A stretch of DNA of 64,000 nucleotides, from assembly GCF_900141735.1 (NCBI RefSeq), contig NZ_FQYO01000003.1:310001-374000 (forward strand), in the 5' to 3' direction. The DNA is from Wenxinia saemankumensis. Lineage in GTDB: Bacteria; Pseudomonadota; Alphaproteobacteria; Rhodobacterales; Rhodobacteraceae. This document shows positions 36,382 to 45,221 of the stretch, in pieces. The notes beneath the pieces were generated by a model. It saw only the letters and a program-made list of their open reading frames with translations, made no database searches and was not told the origin of the DNA. Made by a program: the position numbers and the translations under genes. Every line of letters begins with the position of its first letter. The stretch's first letter is position 1.

Positions 36382-37083
36382 TCATCGTGATCGGCCGGCG
36401 CCTGCATCGCCCGGGGGGCCGCCCGGTCGCCCGGCCGCGTGGAGGGCCCCCGGCGCCCCCGCCGCGGTCTCGGGGGCGAGCGCCCGGTCGAACATCGCGG
36501 CGAGAAAGCCCTCTGCGGCCGGGAAGGGGTCGGCCCCGCCGAGGACGGCGCGGACCTGCACGTCGAAATCCGCGTAGTGCTGGGTCAGCGCCCAGATCGA
36601 GAAGATCAGGTGATGCGGATCGACCGGCGCGATCCGCCCCGCATTCGCCCAGCCGCGGATCACGGCCGCCTTCTCGTCGACCAGCGCCCTCAGCTCGCCC
36701 GACAGGATCGGCCCGATCCGGGGCGCCCCGGCCAGGATCTCGTTCGCGAAGAGCCGGCTCTCGCGCGGGAAGAGCCGCGACATCTCGAGCTTGCGCGCGA
36801 CATAGGCGAGCAGCTCGCCGCGGGGATCGCCGCCCGGATCCAGCTCGGCCAGCGGATCCAGCCAGGTCTTGAGCAGCCGTTCGAGAAGCGCCTCGTAGAT
36901 CGCGTCCTTCGACGGGAAGTAGTAGAGCACGTTCGGCTTCGACAGGCCCGCGCCGCGCGCGATCCGGTCGAGGGTGGTGCCCCGGAACCCGGCCTCCGAG
37001 AAGCAGTCGAGCCCGGCATCGAGGATCGCCTGCCTGTTGCGCGCCTGGATGCGCGTGCGGGGGCGCTTGGCCGTCTCGGACAC
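36382..37083 (-). CDS. rutR: RutR-type TetR-family repressor of pyrimidine use
   Basis: 233 residues. The HTH (about 15–60) reads GTTLDRIARGAGLSKPNVLY, then YYFPSKDAIYEALLERLL; the C-terminal domain with PRESRLFANEILAGAPRI and FSIWALTQHYADF matches RutR, which in E. coli binds uracil/thymine and releases DNA. The start is a GTG at 37083, preceded by GGGAGGGA with good spacing. The C-terminal 25 residues are Gly/Ala/Pro-rich and atypical. It is divergent from the amidohydrolase gene, with a RutR-like operator between them. Confidence 0.88.
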   Translation of the reverse strand: MSETAKRPRTRIQARNRQAILDAGLDCFSEAGFRGTTLDRIARGAGLSKPNVLYYFPSKDAIYEALLERLLKTWLDPLAELDPGGDPRGELLAYVARKLEMSRLFPRESRLFANEILAGAPRIGPILSGELRALVDEKAAVIRGWANAGRIAPVDPHHLIFSIWALTQHYADFDVQVRAVLGGADPFPAAEGFLAAMFDRALAPETAAGAPGALHAAGRPGGPPGDAGAGRSR

Positions 37084-37122
37084 CCGGGTCCCTCCCTCGG
37101 GGCGCGCGCGGCCCCCCGCCGC

Positions 37123-37150
37123 TTGACTGACCCCCGACCTCTGGTAGCGT
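37123..37150 (+). promoter_or_regulatory. Candidate promoter of the amidohydrolase gene
   Basis: TTGACT (37123–37128) and TAGCGT (37145–37150), 16 bp apart. The predicted start point falls inside the RutR-like operator at 37154–37171. Confidence 0.45.
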
Positions 37151-37153
37151 GCC

Positions 37154-37171
37154 TTTGACCGCCCGGTCAAA
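37154..37171. promoter_or_regulatory. RutR operator in the rutR/amidohydrolase gap
   Basis: TTTGACCGCCCGGTCAAA, 8-bp inverted arms around a 2-bp centre. The inner 16 bases (37155–37170) match the E. coli RutR consensus TTGACCAnnTGGTCAA except for G/C in place of the central A/T pair. On the plus strand it covers the predicted start point; on the minus strand it overlaps the -35 region of rutR, so it could repress both. Confidence 0.7.
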
Positions 37172-37237
37172 TCGGAACCGGACCGGGGGAAAGGTCCGCG
37201 ACAGACGGGCCGCACAGGGACAGAGAGGAAGCGCGCC

Positions 37238-38488
37238 ATGGCCGCACCGGGCGAGAATCTTCGGATCAACGGCGATCGCCTCTGGGACAGCCTGATGGAG
37301 ATGGCGAGGATCGGCCCCGGCGTGGCGGGCGGCAACAACCGCCAGACCCTGACCGACGCCGATGCCGAGGGGCGCGCCCTGTTCCGGGACTGGTGCGAGG
37401 CGGCCGGCTGCACGATGGGCCTCGACTCCATGGGCAACATGTTCGCCCGGCGCGAGGGGACGGACCCGGACGCGCTGCCGGTCTATGTCGGCTCTCACCT
37501 CGATACCCAGCCGACGGGCGGGAAATACGACGGCGTGCTGGGGGTCCTGTCGGGGCTGGAAGTGGTGCGCAGCCTCAACGACCTCGGCATCCGCACGCGT
37601 CATCCGATCGTCGTGACCAACTGGACGAACGAGGAGGGCACCCGCTTCGCCCCCGCCATGCTCGCCTCCGGGGTCTTCGCCGGCCAGCACGATCAGGACT
37701 GGGCCTATGCGCGCAAGGATGCAGAAGGGAAGAGCTTCGGCGACGAGCTCAAGCGCATCGGCTGGGTCGGCGACGAGGAGGTGGGCGCGCGCAGGATGCA
37801 CGCCTTCTTCGAGTACCACATCGAGCAGGGTCCGATCCTGGAGGCCGAGGGCGTGGAGATCGGCGTGGTCACCCACGGTCAGGGCCTGTGGTGGCTCGAG
37901 GTCACGCTGACCGGCAAGGATGCGCATACCGGATCCACCCCGATGGAGATGCGGGTGAATGCCGGCCTCGGCATGGCGCGGATCACCGAGGCCGTGCACC
38001 GCATCGCCATGGACCACCAGCCGGACGCCGTGGGCGCGGTGGGGCAGGCCAACGTCTATCCCAACAGCCGCAACGTGATCCCCGGCAAGGCGGTCTTCAC
38101 CGTCGACTTCCGCTCGCCCGATCTCGGCAAGCTGACCTCGATGCGCGAACGGCTGGAGAGGGAGGCGCAGGAGATCGCAGGGGAGCTGGGCCTCGGCATC
38201 ACGATCGAGCCGACGGGCCATTTCGACCCCGTCGAGTTCGACGCGGGCTGCGTGGGCGCCGTGCGGAATGCCGCCGAGCGGCTGGGCTATTCGCATCGCG
38301 ACATCGTCTCCGGCGCCGGACACGATGCCTGCTGGATCAACCGCGTCGCCCCCACGGCGATGATCTTCTGCCCCTGCGTGGACGGGCTGTCCCACAACGA
38401 GGCCGAGGAGATCACCCCGGACTGGGCGCGCAAGGGCGCGGACGTGCTGTTCCACGCCGTGGTGGAAACCGCCGGGATCGTGGAATAG
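37238..38488 (+). CDS. Zn-dependent amidohydrolase, probable beta-ureidopropionase (N-carbamoyl-beta-alanine hydrolase)
   Basis: 416 residues, M20/hydantoinase-carbamoylase family. Metal and catalytic motifs: GSHLDTQPTGGKYDG, TNEEGTRFAP, EYHIEQGPILE and SGAGHDA. Allantoate amidohydrolase and L-carbamoylase are related alternatives; the adjacent preT/preA/hydA set favours the third step of reductive pyrimidine breakdown (beta-alanine or beta-aminoisobutyrate release). AGAGGAAG lies before the ATG. Regulation by RutR is suggested by the operator just upstream. Confidence 0.88.
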   Translation: MAAPGENLRINGDRLWDSLMEMARIGPGVAGGNNRQTLTDADAEGRALFRDWCEAAGCTMGLDSMGNMFARREGTDPDALPVYVGSHLDTQPTGGKYDGVLGVLSGLEVVRSLNDLGIRTRHPIVVTNWTNEEGTRFAPAMLASGVFAGQHDQDWAYARKDAEGKSFGDELKRIGWVGDEEVGARRMHAFFEYHIEQGPILEAEGVEIGVVTHGQGLWWLEVTLTGKDAHTGSTPMEMRVNAGLGMARITEAVHRIAMDHQPDAVGAVGQANVYPNSRNVIPGKAVFTVDFRSPDLGKLTSMRERLEREAQEIAGELGLGITIEPTGHFDPVEFDAGCVGAVRNAAERLGYSHRDIVSGAGHDACWINRVAPTAMIFCPCVDGLSHNEAEEITPDWARKGADVLFHAVVETAGIVE

Positions 38489-38519
38489 CTTCACGCGGAC
38501 CCTTCAGGAGTTTTCCGAC

Positions 38520-38888
38520 GTGACCCCCAGACCGATCCTCGCCCTCACCCTCGCCGCGCTGCTCGCCGGCTGCGGGGGCGGCACGTCCTTCGACCAGACC
38601 ATGTTCGACATCGGCCTCGCCAGCGAGCCGCCGCCCCCGCCCGAGCCCGAGCCGCTGCCGGCCCGGGTCGTCGCGGCCCTGCCGCCGGGGGCGCCCGAAT
38701 CCACGGTCTTCCGCAGCGGCGACGGCTGCTACCTGTTCTCGGTCGAGGTGACCGAGCCGCGGACCGGCTATCCCGTGCGGGATTCCGCCGGCAACCCGAT
38801 CTGCGACGGGGACGTGCCGCCCGCCGTCGCCTCCGCGCCCGAGGCGCCGGTCGTCGCGCCCGGCGCGGACCAGGTGGCGCTGCAATGA
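38520..38888 (+). CDS. Small proline-rich lipoprotein
   Basis: 122 residues from a GTG start; AGGAG lies 9 bases upstream. A signal peptide ends in the lipobox LLAGC (Cys18). A Pro/Glu stretch (about residues 37–47) follows, then a small domain with GDGCYLFSVEV and NPICDG that may be disulfide-linked. Unknown family. It overlaps the next exported-protein gene by ATGA (38885). Confidence 0.7.
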   Translation: MTPRPILALTLAALLAGCGGGTSFDQTMFDIGLASEPPPPPEPEPLPARVVAALPPGAPESTVFRSGDGCYLFSVEVTEPRTGYPVRDSAGNPICDGDVPPAVASAPEAPVVAPGADQVALQ

Positions 38889-39541
38889 TCCGCGCGCGCG
38901 CGCTTGTCGCGCTGGCCGCGCTGGTCCCCCTGGCGGCCTTCCCCGTGGCGGCCGGCGCGCAGGAGGGCGAGACCGCCGAGGCCCCCGCCTGCGACACGCT
39001 GGCGATGGGGCAGGGCCGGCAGGACTGCACCCTGCGGACCGAGGAGAGGGTGCTGGGCTTTGCCTACGACGAGGACAGCGTCGAGATCACCCAGACCGAC
39101 GGCGAGGGCGTGCCCGCCGGCGAGCCGATCCTGATCGAGACGGACGACGCCGCGAACCACCCGCTCCTGCGCGACCTCTCGGGCGACGGGCGTCCGGAAC
39201 TGCTGGTCCCCACCGGCAGCGGCATGGTCAACGTGACCTACGCGGTCCTCACGGCGACGCCGGAGGGGGCCTACGCGCCGGTCGGTCAGCTCACCTCCGT
39301 CGGGGCGAACTCGATCGAGCTGAAACCCGACGGCTCGCTCGTCACCTACGAGCGCGACACCGCCGCCGCCCATGTCGAGACGGCCCATGTCTGGACAGCC
39401 ACGGGCCTCGCGACCGCCTGGGCGCTGCATGTCGACCTGGCCGAGCGGGACTGCACCCTCCTCGAAGGGGCGCAGCCCGAACTGACCGGCACGACGGCAG
39501 AGGCGATCATCTCGGAATGCGAGGCGCAGGAATGGCCCTAG
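38885..39541 (+). CDS. Exported protein of unknown function
   Basis: 218 residues. Signal peptide ending near AAGAQEG (about residue 26). Cysteines in ACDTLAMGQGRQDCTL and later RDCTLL and SECEAQ suggest disulfides. The middle, LLRDLSGDGRPELLVPTGSG, resembles an FG-GAP/VCBS-like Asp-rich loop, so a beta-propeller-like periplasmic domain is possible. It is coupled to the lipoprotein gene before it and overlaps the aldolase gene start by 10 bases. Confidence 0.7.
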   Translation: MIRARALVALAALVPLAAFPVAAGAQEGETAEAPACDTLAMGQGRQDCTLRTEERVLGFAYDEDSVEITQTDGEGVPAGEPILIETDDAANHPLLRDLSGDGRPELLVPTGSGMVNVTYAVLTATPEGAYAPVGQLTSVGANSIELKPDGSLVTYERDTAAAHVETAHVWTATGLATAWALHVDLAERDCTLLEGAQPELTGTTAEAIISECEAQEWP

Positions 39542-40275
39542 ACACCATGCCCGGCGAGGACCAGTTGCGGATCGACCTCGCCGCCGCCTTCCGCCTTGCG
39601 GAGAGGGCCGACTGGCACGAGGGGGTGGCGAACCACTTCTCGGCCGCCGTGTCCGAGGACGGCCGCCGCTTCCTGGTCAATCCGCGCTGGATGCATTTCA
39701 GCCGGATCCGGGCCTCGGACCTGCTGCTGCTCGACGCGGACGACCCCGGCACGATGGACCGCCCCGGCGCGCCCGACCCCTCCGCCTGGTCGATCCATTC
39801 GGCGCTGCACCGGAACGTGCCGCAGGCGCGCGTCGCCCTGCACATCCACCCGCCCTACGCCACCGCGCTGGCGGGGCTGAAGGATCCGACGATCCTGCCG
39901 ATCGACCAGGTCACGGCGCGCTGGTTCAATCGCATTGCCTACGACCTGTCCTTCGGCGGCATCGCCAGCGAAGGGGCCGAGGGCGAGCGCATCGCCGCCT
40001 CGGTCGGCAATCACTCGGCGGTGATGATGGGAAATCACGGCGTCACCACCTTCGGCGCCACCGTGGCCGAGGCCTTCGACGCCCTCTACCATCTCGAACG
40101 CGCCTGCCGCACGATGGTGCTGGCCTATTCGACCGGCCAGCCGCTCGCCGTGATGGACGACGCCCTGGCCGAGGCGACGGCGGCGGAATGGGCCGCCTAC
40201 CGCGAGGCGGAAACGGCGCATTTCGAGGAGATGAAGCGCGTGCTGGACCGCGACGCACCGGATTACAGGGAGTGA
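39532..40275 (+). CDS. Class II aldolase/adducin family protein
   Basis: 247 residues, full single domain. Metal-binding histidines are seen in ALHIHPPYATAL, with a further His in MGNHGVTTFG; ANHFSAAV is the N-terminal substrate loop. Relatives include fuculose-phosphate aldolase, methylthioribulose-P dehydratase and decarboxylases; the substrate here is unknown. Its place between beta-ureidopropionase and dihydropyrimidinase genes suggests handling of a pyrimidine-derived C3 acid or aldehyde, but this is only inference. Confidence 0.8.
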   Translation: MALDTMPGEDQLRIDLAAAFRLAERADWHEGVANHFSAAVSEDGRRFLVNPRWMHFSRIRASDLLLLDADDPGTMDRPGAPDPSAWSIHSALHRNVPQARVALHIHPPYATALAGLKDPTILPIDQVTARWFNRIAYDLSFGGIASEGAEGERIAASVGNHSAVMMGNHGVTTFGATVAEAFDALYHLERACRTMVLAYSTGQPLAVMDDALAEATAAEWAAYREAETAHFEEMKRVLDRDAPDYRE

Positions 40276-40425
40276 AGCGCTGAGACGCACCTGCTCCCGC
40301 TCGCACGACCTGCCCGGCGGAACGCCGGGCCGCGCCCGACCCGCCCCCCAGGGCGGGCGCGATGCGCCCCCCCTCGGGCCGGGCGCGTCCCTCTCCAACG
40401 GGGTCCGACCGCAGGGAGCATGCCC

Positions 40426-41880
40426 ATGACCACCGTCATCAAGAACGGCACGATCGTCACCCACGACCTGACCTACAAGGCCGATGTCCTGATCGACGGC
40501 GGCAAGATCGTGGAGATCGGAGAGACCCTCTCCGGCGACGAGACGCTCGACGCCACAGGCTGCTACGTCATGCCCGGCGGGATCGACCCGCACACGCATC
40601 TGGAGATGCCCTTCATGGGCACCTATTCCACCGACGACTTCGAATCCGGCACCCGCGCCGCCCTCGCCGGCGGCACGACGATGGTGGTGGACTTCGCGCT
40701 GCCGAGCCCGGGGCAGGGGCTGCTGGACGCGATCCAGATGTGGGACAACAAGTCCACCCGCGCCAATTGCGACTATTCCTTCCACATGGCCGTGACCTGG
40801 TGGGGCGAGCAGGTTTTCGACGAGATGAAGACCGTGGTCGAGGACAAGGGCATCAACACGTTCAAGCACTTCATGGCCTACAAGGGCGCGCTGATGGTGC
40901 AGGACGACGAGATGTACGCCTCGTTCCAGCGCCTTGCCGAACTCGGCGCCATCGCGATGGTGCATGCCGAGAACGGCGACGTGGTCGCGGACCTGTCGGC
41001 AAGGCTGCTGCGCGAGGGCAATACCGGCCCCGAGGGCCACGCCTATTCCCGCCCGCCCCAGGTCGAGGGCGAGGCGACGAACCGCGCGATCATGATCGCC
41101 GACATGGCGGGCGTGCCGCTCTACGTCGTGCATACGAGCTGCGAGGAGAGCCACGAGGCGATCCGCCGCGCCCGCCAGCAGGGCAAGCGCGTCTGGGGAG
41201 AGCCGCTGATCCAGCACCTGACGCTGGACGAGAGCGAGTATTTCAACCACGACTGGGACCATGCCGCCCGCCGCGTCATGTCCCCGCCCTTCCGCAACAG
41301 GCAGCACCAGGACTCACTCTGGGCGGGGCTGCAATCGGGCTCGCTCAGCGTCGTGGCCACCGATCACTGCGCCTTCACGACCGAGCAGAAGCGCACCGGC
41401 ATCGGCGACTTCACCAAGATCCCGAACGGCACCGGGGGTCTCGAGGACCGGATGCCGATGCTCTGGACCCACGGCGTGCGGACCGGCCGCCTGACCCCGA
41501 ACGAGTTCGTCGCGGTGACGAGCACCAACATCGCCAAGATCCTGAACTGCTACCCCCGCAAGGGCGCGATCCGCGAGGGCTCGGATGCCGACATCGTCGT
41601 CTGGGACCCCGGGAAGTCCAAGACGATCAGCGCCTCCAGCCAGCAATCCGCGATCGACTACAACGTCTTCGAGGGCAAGGAGGTGACGGGCCTGCCACGC
41701 TTCACCCTCACTCGGGGCAAGGTGGCGGTCCATGACGGCGAGATCCGCACCGAGGAAGGACACGGCCAGTTCGTGAAGCGCCCGCCGAAGGGCGAGATCA
41801 ACAAGGCGCTGTCGAGCTGGAAGGAGATGACCGCCCCGCGGCCGGTCGAACGCTCCGGCATCCCGGCGAGCGGGGTCTGA
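40426..41880 (+). CDS. hydA: Dihydropyrimidinase
   Basis: 484 residues, cyclic amidohydrolase with a di-zinc centre. GGIDPHTHLEMPF gives the HxH pair, FKHFMAYKGALM the carboxylated Lys, and VVHTSCEES plus VATDHCAF later ligands. It opens dihydrouracil to N-carbamoyl-beta-alanine, the second step of the pathway. The ATG at 40426 is preferred over 40420 because the GCAGGGA site is about 8 bases before it. The tail GQFVKRPP is also typical of the family. Confidence 0.95.
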   Translation: MTTVIKNGTIVTHDLTYKADVLIDGGKIVEIGETLSGDETLDATGCYVMPGGIDPHTHLEMPFMGTYSTDDFESGTRAALAGGTTMVVDFALPSPGQGLLDAIQMWDNKSTRANCDYSFHMAVTWWGEQVFDEMKTVVEDKGINTFKHFMAYKGALMVQDDEMYASFQRLAELGAIAMVHAENGDVVADLSARLLREGNTGPEGHAYSRPPQVEGEATNRAIMIADMAGVPLYVVHTSCEESHEAIRRARQQGKRVWGEPLIQHLTLDESEYFNHDWDHAARRVMSPPFRNRQHQDSLWAGLQSGSLSVVATDHCAFTTEQKRTGIGDFTKIPNGTGGLEDRMPMLWTHGVRTGRLTPNEFVAVTSTNIAKILNCYPRKGAIREGSDADIVVWDPGKSKTISASSQQSAIDYNVFEGKEVTGLPRFTLTRGKVAVHDGEIRTEEGHGQFVKRPPKGEINKALSSWKEMTAPRPVERSGIPASGV

Positions 41881-41890
41881 GGGCAGCGCC

Positions 41891-42217
41891 ATGATGCTCG
41901 GCGGCCTCTTCGGCATGATGCTGGTCTTCATCGGCTTCGCGCTCCTCCTCATGTGGGGCGCGAAGCGGATCGGCCGGCCGGGGCTCGCCGTGTGGATCGG
42001 CTATATCGGCGCGGCCTATTTCGCGCTCACCGCGCTGGACACGCTGCGCTTCTGCGGCGCGCTCCCCTTCATCGAGATGGGCGCCCATGTCTGCGAGGGG
42101 GCGGGGCGCGAGCTGAGCCTCGTCTACGCGCTGATCGCCGCCCCGGCGGCGGCGATCTTCCTCGTCGCCTTCGCGCTGCGCCTGCGGGAATCCCGGCGCT
42201 ACGGGGGACCCCGTTAG
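41891..42217 (+). CDS. Small membrane protein between hydA and the ABC ATPase
   Basis: 108 residues, about three membrane helices (roughly 4–24, 32–50 and 78–98). Two cysteines (in LRFCGALPF and AHVCEGAG) face the same loop. No family known. It sits 10 bases after hydA and directly before the transporter genes, so it is probably co-transcribed with them. Confidence 0.7.
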   Translation: MMLGGLFGMMLVFIGFALLLMWGAKRIGRPGLAVWIGYIGAAYFALTALDTLRFCGALPFIEMGAHVCEGAGRELSLVYALIAAPAAAIFLVAFALRLRESRRYGGPR

Positions 42218-42251
42218 CATGGCGTTGCCGCATATCATGGAAAGGAGCGCC

Positions 42252-43064
42252 GTGACCGAAGCCCGGCCCGACCGATCGCCCGCCGGATCGGCTCCCGTCA
42301 TCTCCGCGACGGATCTCGACCTCACCTTCCGGACGAATGACGGGCCGGTCCACGCGCTGAAGGGCGTGAACCTCGCCATCGGCAAGGGGGAGTTCGTCAG
42401 CTTCATCGGACCCTCGGGCTGCGGCAAGACGACCTTCCTGCGCTGCGTCGCGGGGCTGGAGCATCCGACGGGCGGCACGCTCACCGTGAACGGCATGTCG
42501 CCCGACGAGGCGCGCCGCGCCCGCGCCTACGGCTATGTCTTCCAGGCGGCGGGCCTCTATCCCTGGCGGACGATCGGCGGCAACATCCGCTTGCCGCTGG
42601 AGATCATGGGATTCCCGAAGGCCGAACAGGCCGAGCGGACGCGCCGGGTCCTCGAGCTGGTCGACCTCGCCGGGTTCGAGAAGAAGTATCCCTGGCAGCT
42701 GTCGGGCGGGATGCAGCAGCGCGCCAGCATCGCCCGGGCGCTGGCCTTCGACGCCGACATCCTGCTGATGGACGAGCCCTTCGGCGCGCTGGACGAGATC
42801 GTGCGCGACCGCCTGAACGAGGAACTGCTGCGGCTCTGGGACCGGACCGGCAAGACCATCGGCTTCGTCACCCATTCGATCCCCGAGGCGGTCTACCTGT
42901 CGACGAAGATCGTCGTCATGTCCCCCCGGCCGGGGCGGATCACCGACGTGATCGACAGCCCCCTCCCGCGCGAGAGGCCGCTCGACATCCGCGACAGCCG
43001 CGCCTTCATCGAGATCGCCCACCGGGTGCGCGAGGGGCTGCGGGCGGGGATGGTCGATGACTGA
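42252..43064 (+). CDS. ABC transporter ATPase (NitT/TauT type)
   Basis: 270 residues. Walker A GPSGCGKTT, Q-loop YVFQAAGLYPW, signature LSGGMQQR, Walker B ILLMDEPFGALDE and switch His in FVTHSIPEA. It energises import by the permeases at 43296 and 44240. The start is uncertain: GTG 42252 has AAAGGAG four bases before it, while ATGs at 42219 and 42237 have no site. It overlaps the next small gene by 8 bases. Confidence 0.9.
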   Translation: MTEARPDRSPAGSAPVISATDLDLTFRTNDGPVHALKGVNLAIGKGEFVSFIGPSGCGKTTFLRCVAGLEHPTGGTLTVNGMSPDEARRARAYGYVFQAAGLYPWRTIGGNIRLPLEIMGFPKAEQAERTRRVLELVDLAGFEKKYPWQLSGGMQQRASIARALAFDADILLMDEPFGALDEIVRDRLNEELLRLWDRTGKTIGFVTHSIPEAVYLSTKIVVMSPRPGRITDVIDSPLPRERPLDIRDSRAFIEIAHRVREGLRAGMVDD

Positions 43065-43299
43065 GGACACGCCCCGCTGGCAGCGCCGCCTGCTCAAGGC
43101 CGCGATCGTGATCTGCTTCGCCGGGGGGCTCTCGCTCTTCGGCGCGGCGCTGGGCGTCTATGCCGACCAGAAATGCCTGGCCGTGCCGTTCCTCAACCAT
43201 TGCGCCGAGGCGCGCTGGGCGATGCTGTTCGGCGGCCTGCTCGCGATCGGCGCGCTGGTCGTGCTCTGGCGCCGCACCGTGCAGAGGCGCCGCGCATGA
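43057..43299 (+). CDS. Small two-helix membrane protein inside the ABC operon
   Basis: 80 residues with two hydrophobic segments (about 14–34 and 54–71) and two cysteines (in ADQKCLAV and LNHCAEA) in the loop between them. Its ends overlap the ATPase and the permease genes, so it is made with the transporter. Not a known ABC subunit; possibly an accessory or stabilising peptide. Confidence 0.75.
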   Translation: MTEDTPRWQRRLLKAAIVICFAGGLSLFGAALGVYADQKCLAVPFLNHCAEARWAMLFGGLLAIGALVVLWRRTVQRRRA

Positions 43300-44243
43300 G
43301 GGCGCTCGGCCCCGTCCTCGTCGTGCTGCTGGCGCTGCTCGCGCTCTGGTATGCCGCCGTGCCCGTGATGAACGTCCAGGAGACGCTGACCCGGGCCGAG
43401 CGCGCGGGCGCCGTCATCGAACCGGCCAGCGCGGTGGAGCGGCGGGACATGGCGTCCATCGGTCTCGCCCTGCGCAATGCCGGTCAGCTGGGCGAGGCGT
43501 GGAGCCTCGAGCGGCCGCGCCTGCCCGCCCCGCACCAGATCGCGGCCGAGATCTGGGCCTCCACCTGGGACGAGGAGGTGAACGGCCGCCGCGGCATCGT
43601 GCAGTCGGGCAGCTTCTCGAACCGCAGCCTCGTCTATCACGCCGGCATCACCCTGACCGCGACGGCTGCCGGCTTCGCCATCGGGGCGGTGCTGGGCATC
43701 CTGCTGGCGGTCGGGATCGTGCACAGCCGGGTGCTCGACCTCAGCCTGATGCCCTGGGCCATCGTAAGCCAGACCATCCCCATCGTGGCGCTCGCCCCGA
43801 TGATCATCGTCGTCCTCTACTCGGTCGGGGTGCAGGGGCTGCTGCCCAAGGCGATCATCAGCGCCTATCTCAGTTTCTTCCCGGTCGTGGTCGGCATGGT
43901 GAAGGGGCTGCGCGCGCCGGACGCGATGCAGCTCGACCAGATGCGGACCTGGAACGCCTCGAGCGCGCAGGTCTTCTGGAAGCTGCGGCTGCCCGCCTCG
44001 GTCCCCTATCTCTTCGCCTCGATGAAGATCGCGGTCGCGGCCAGCCTCGTCGGGGCCATCGTGGGCGAGCTCCCGGTGCAGCAGGGCGGCCTCGGCGCGC
44101 GGATGCTGGCGGGCAGCTATTACGGGCAGACGGCGCAGATCTGGGCCGCGCTCTTCGCCGCCGCGGCGCTGGCCGCGCTGCTGGTCTGGTTCGTCGGCTG
44201 GCTCGAGCGGCGGACGCTGCGCGCGATGGGGGGACCGGCATGA
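43296..44243 (+). CDS. ABC transporter permease 1
   Basis: 315 residues of the BPD_transp_1 family. An N-terminal helix and a periplasmic-looking stretch (about 25–110) precede five or more helices (TLTATAAGFAIGAVLG onward). The cytoplasmic EAA-like loop lies around MRTWNASSAQVFWKLRLPAS. It pairs with the permease at 44240. Overlaps both neighbours by ATGA. Confidence 0.9.
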   Translation: MRALGPVLVVLLALLALWYAAVPVMNVQETLTRAERAGAVIEPASAVERRDMASIGLALRNAGQLGEAWSLERPRLPAPHQIAAEIWASTWDEEVNGRRGIVQSGSFSNRSLVYHAGITLTATAAGFAIGAVLGILLAVGIVHSRVLDLSLMPWAIVSQTIPIVALAPMIIVVLYSVGVQGLLPKAIISAYLSFFPVVVGMVKGLRAPDAMQLDQMRTWNASSAQVFWKLRLPASVPYLFASMKIAVAASLVGAIVGELPVQQGGLGARMLAGSYYGQTAQIWAALFAAAALAALLVWFVGWLERRTLRAMGGPA

Positions 44244-45166
44244 GCGGCGCCCGCCCCGGCCCCGCCCTGGCGGTGCCGGCCTTCGCCGGGCTGGCGGCGC
44301 TGGCGCTCTGGTCCGCGACCGGCCCGGCGGCGCTGGCGCTGGCCCTCGTCGTCCTGACCGCGCTTGCCGGATGGGGGGCGGTCGCGGCGCTGTCGGCGCG
44401 GGGCACGGCCGGGACGGGGCTGATCGCGCCGCTCGCGCTCGGCCTCGTCGTGCTGGTCGCGTGGGAGGTGCTGGTGCGCGCCTTCGCCGTGCCGCAGGTC
44501 ATCCTGCCGCCGCCCTCGGTCATCGCCGCGACCTTCGCGGCGAACCTGCCGACCCTCTGGGGCGATTTCGTGCAGACGATCCTCAAGGGCGGGCTGACCG
44601 GCTACGTGATCGGATGCGGCGCGGCCTTCCTGACCGCGCTGCTGGTCGACCGCTACGACTTCCTGCGCCGGGGCCTGCTGCCGCTGGGCAGTTTCATGGC
44701 CGCCCTGCCGATCGTCGGGACGGCCCCGATCCTCGTCATGTGGTACGGGTTCGGCTGGCAGTCCAAGGCGGCGGTCGTCGTGCTGATGGTCTATTTCCCG
44801 ATGCTGGTGAACACGGTCGCCGGCCTCGCCGATACCAGCGCCATGCAGCGCGACCTGATGCGGACCTACGGCGCCTCGTGGGGATCGACGCTGGCCAAGC
44901 TGCGCCTGCCCGCCGCGCTGCCCTTCATCTTAAACGGGCTGAAGATCTGCACCACGCTGGCGCTGATCGGGGCCATCGTTGCCGAGTTCTTCGGCTCTCC
45001 CACGCTGGGCCTCGGCTTTCGCATCTCGACCTCCATCGGCGCGCTTGACCTCGGCATGGTCTGGGCGTCGATTGTGGTGGCGGCGCTGGCGGGCACGGCC
45101 TTCTACGGGGTCGTCGCCCTGATCGAGACGCGGGTGACGTTCTGGCATCCGTCGCAGCGCCGCTGA
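44240..45166 (+). CDS. ABC transporter permease 2
   Basis: 308 residues, also of the BPD_transp_1 family, with two extra N-terminal helices. The EAA-like loop reads MRTYGASWGSTLAKLRLPAA and VILPPPSVI is typical of NitT/TauT and THI5-linked permeases. It forms a heterodimer with permease 1. Ends 55 bp before the binding-protein gene. Confidence 0.92.
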   Translation: MSGARPGPALAVPAFAGLAALALWSATGPAALALALVVLTALAGWGAVAALSARGTAGTGLIAPLALGLVVLVAWEVLVRAFAVPQVILPPPSVIAATFAANLPTLWGDFVQTILKGGLTGYVIGCGAAFLTALLVDRYDFLRRGLLPLGSFMAALPIVGTAPILVMWYGFGWQSKAAVVVLMVYFPMLVNTVAGLADTSAMQRDLMRTYGASWGSTLAKLRLPAALPFILNGLKICTTLALIGAIVAEFFGSPTLGLGFRISTSIGALDLGMVWASIVVAALAGTAFYGVVALIETRVTFWHPSQRR

Positions 45167-45221
45167 ACCGGCACCGGGGCCGAACCCCGGGCCACGAGAC
45201 GGACAACATGGAGGTCCAATC

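Noticed and set aside
45167-45221. TPP riboswitch before the THI5-like binding-protein gene
   Set aside because: The gap is only 55 bp with no thi-box sequence; context supports pyrimidine instead of thiamine.
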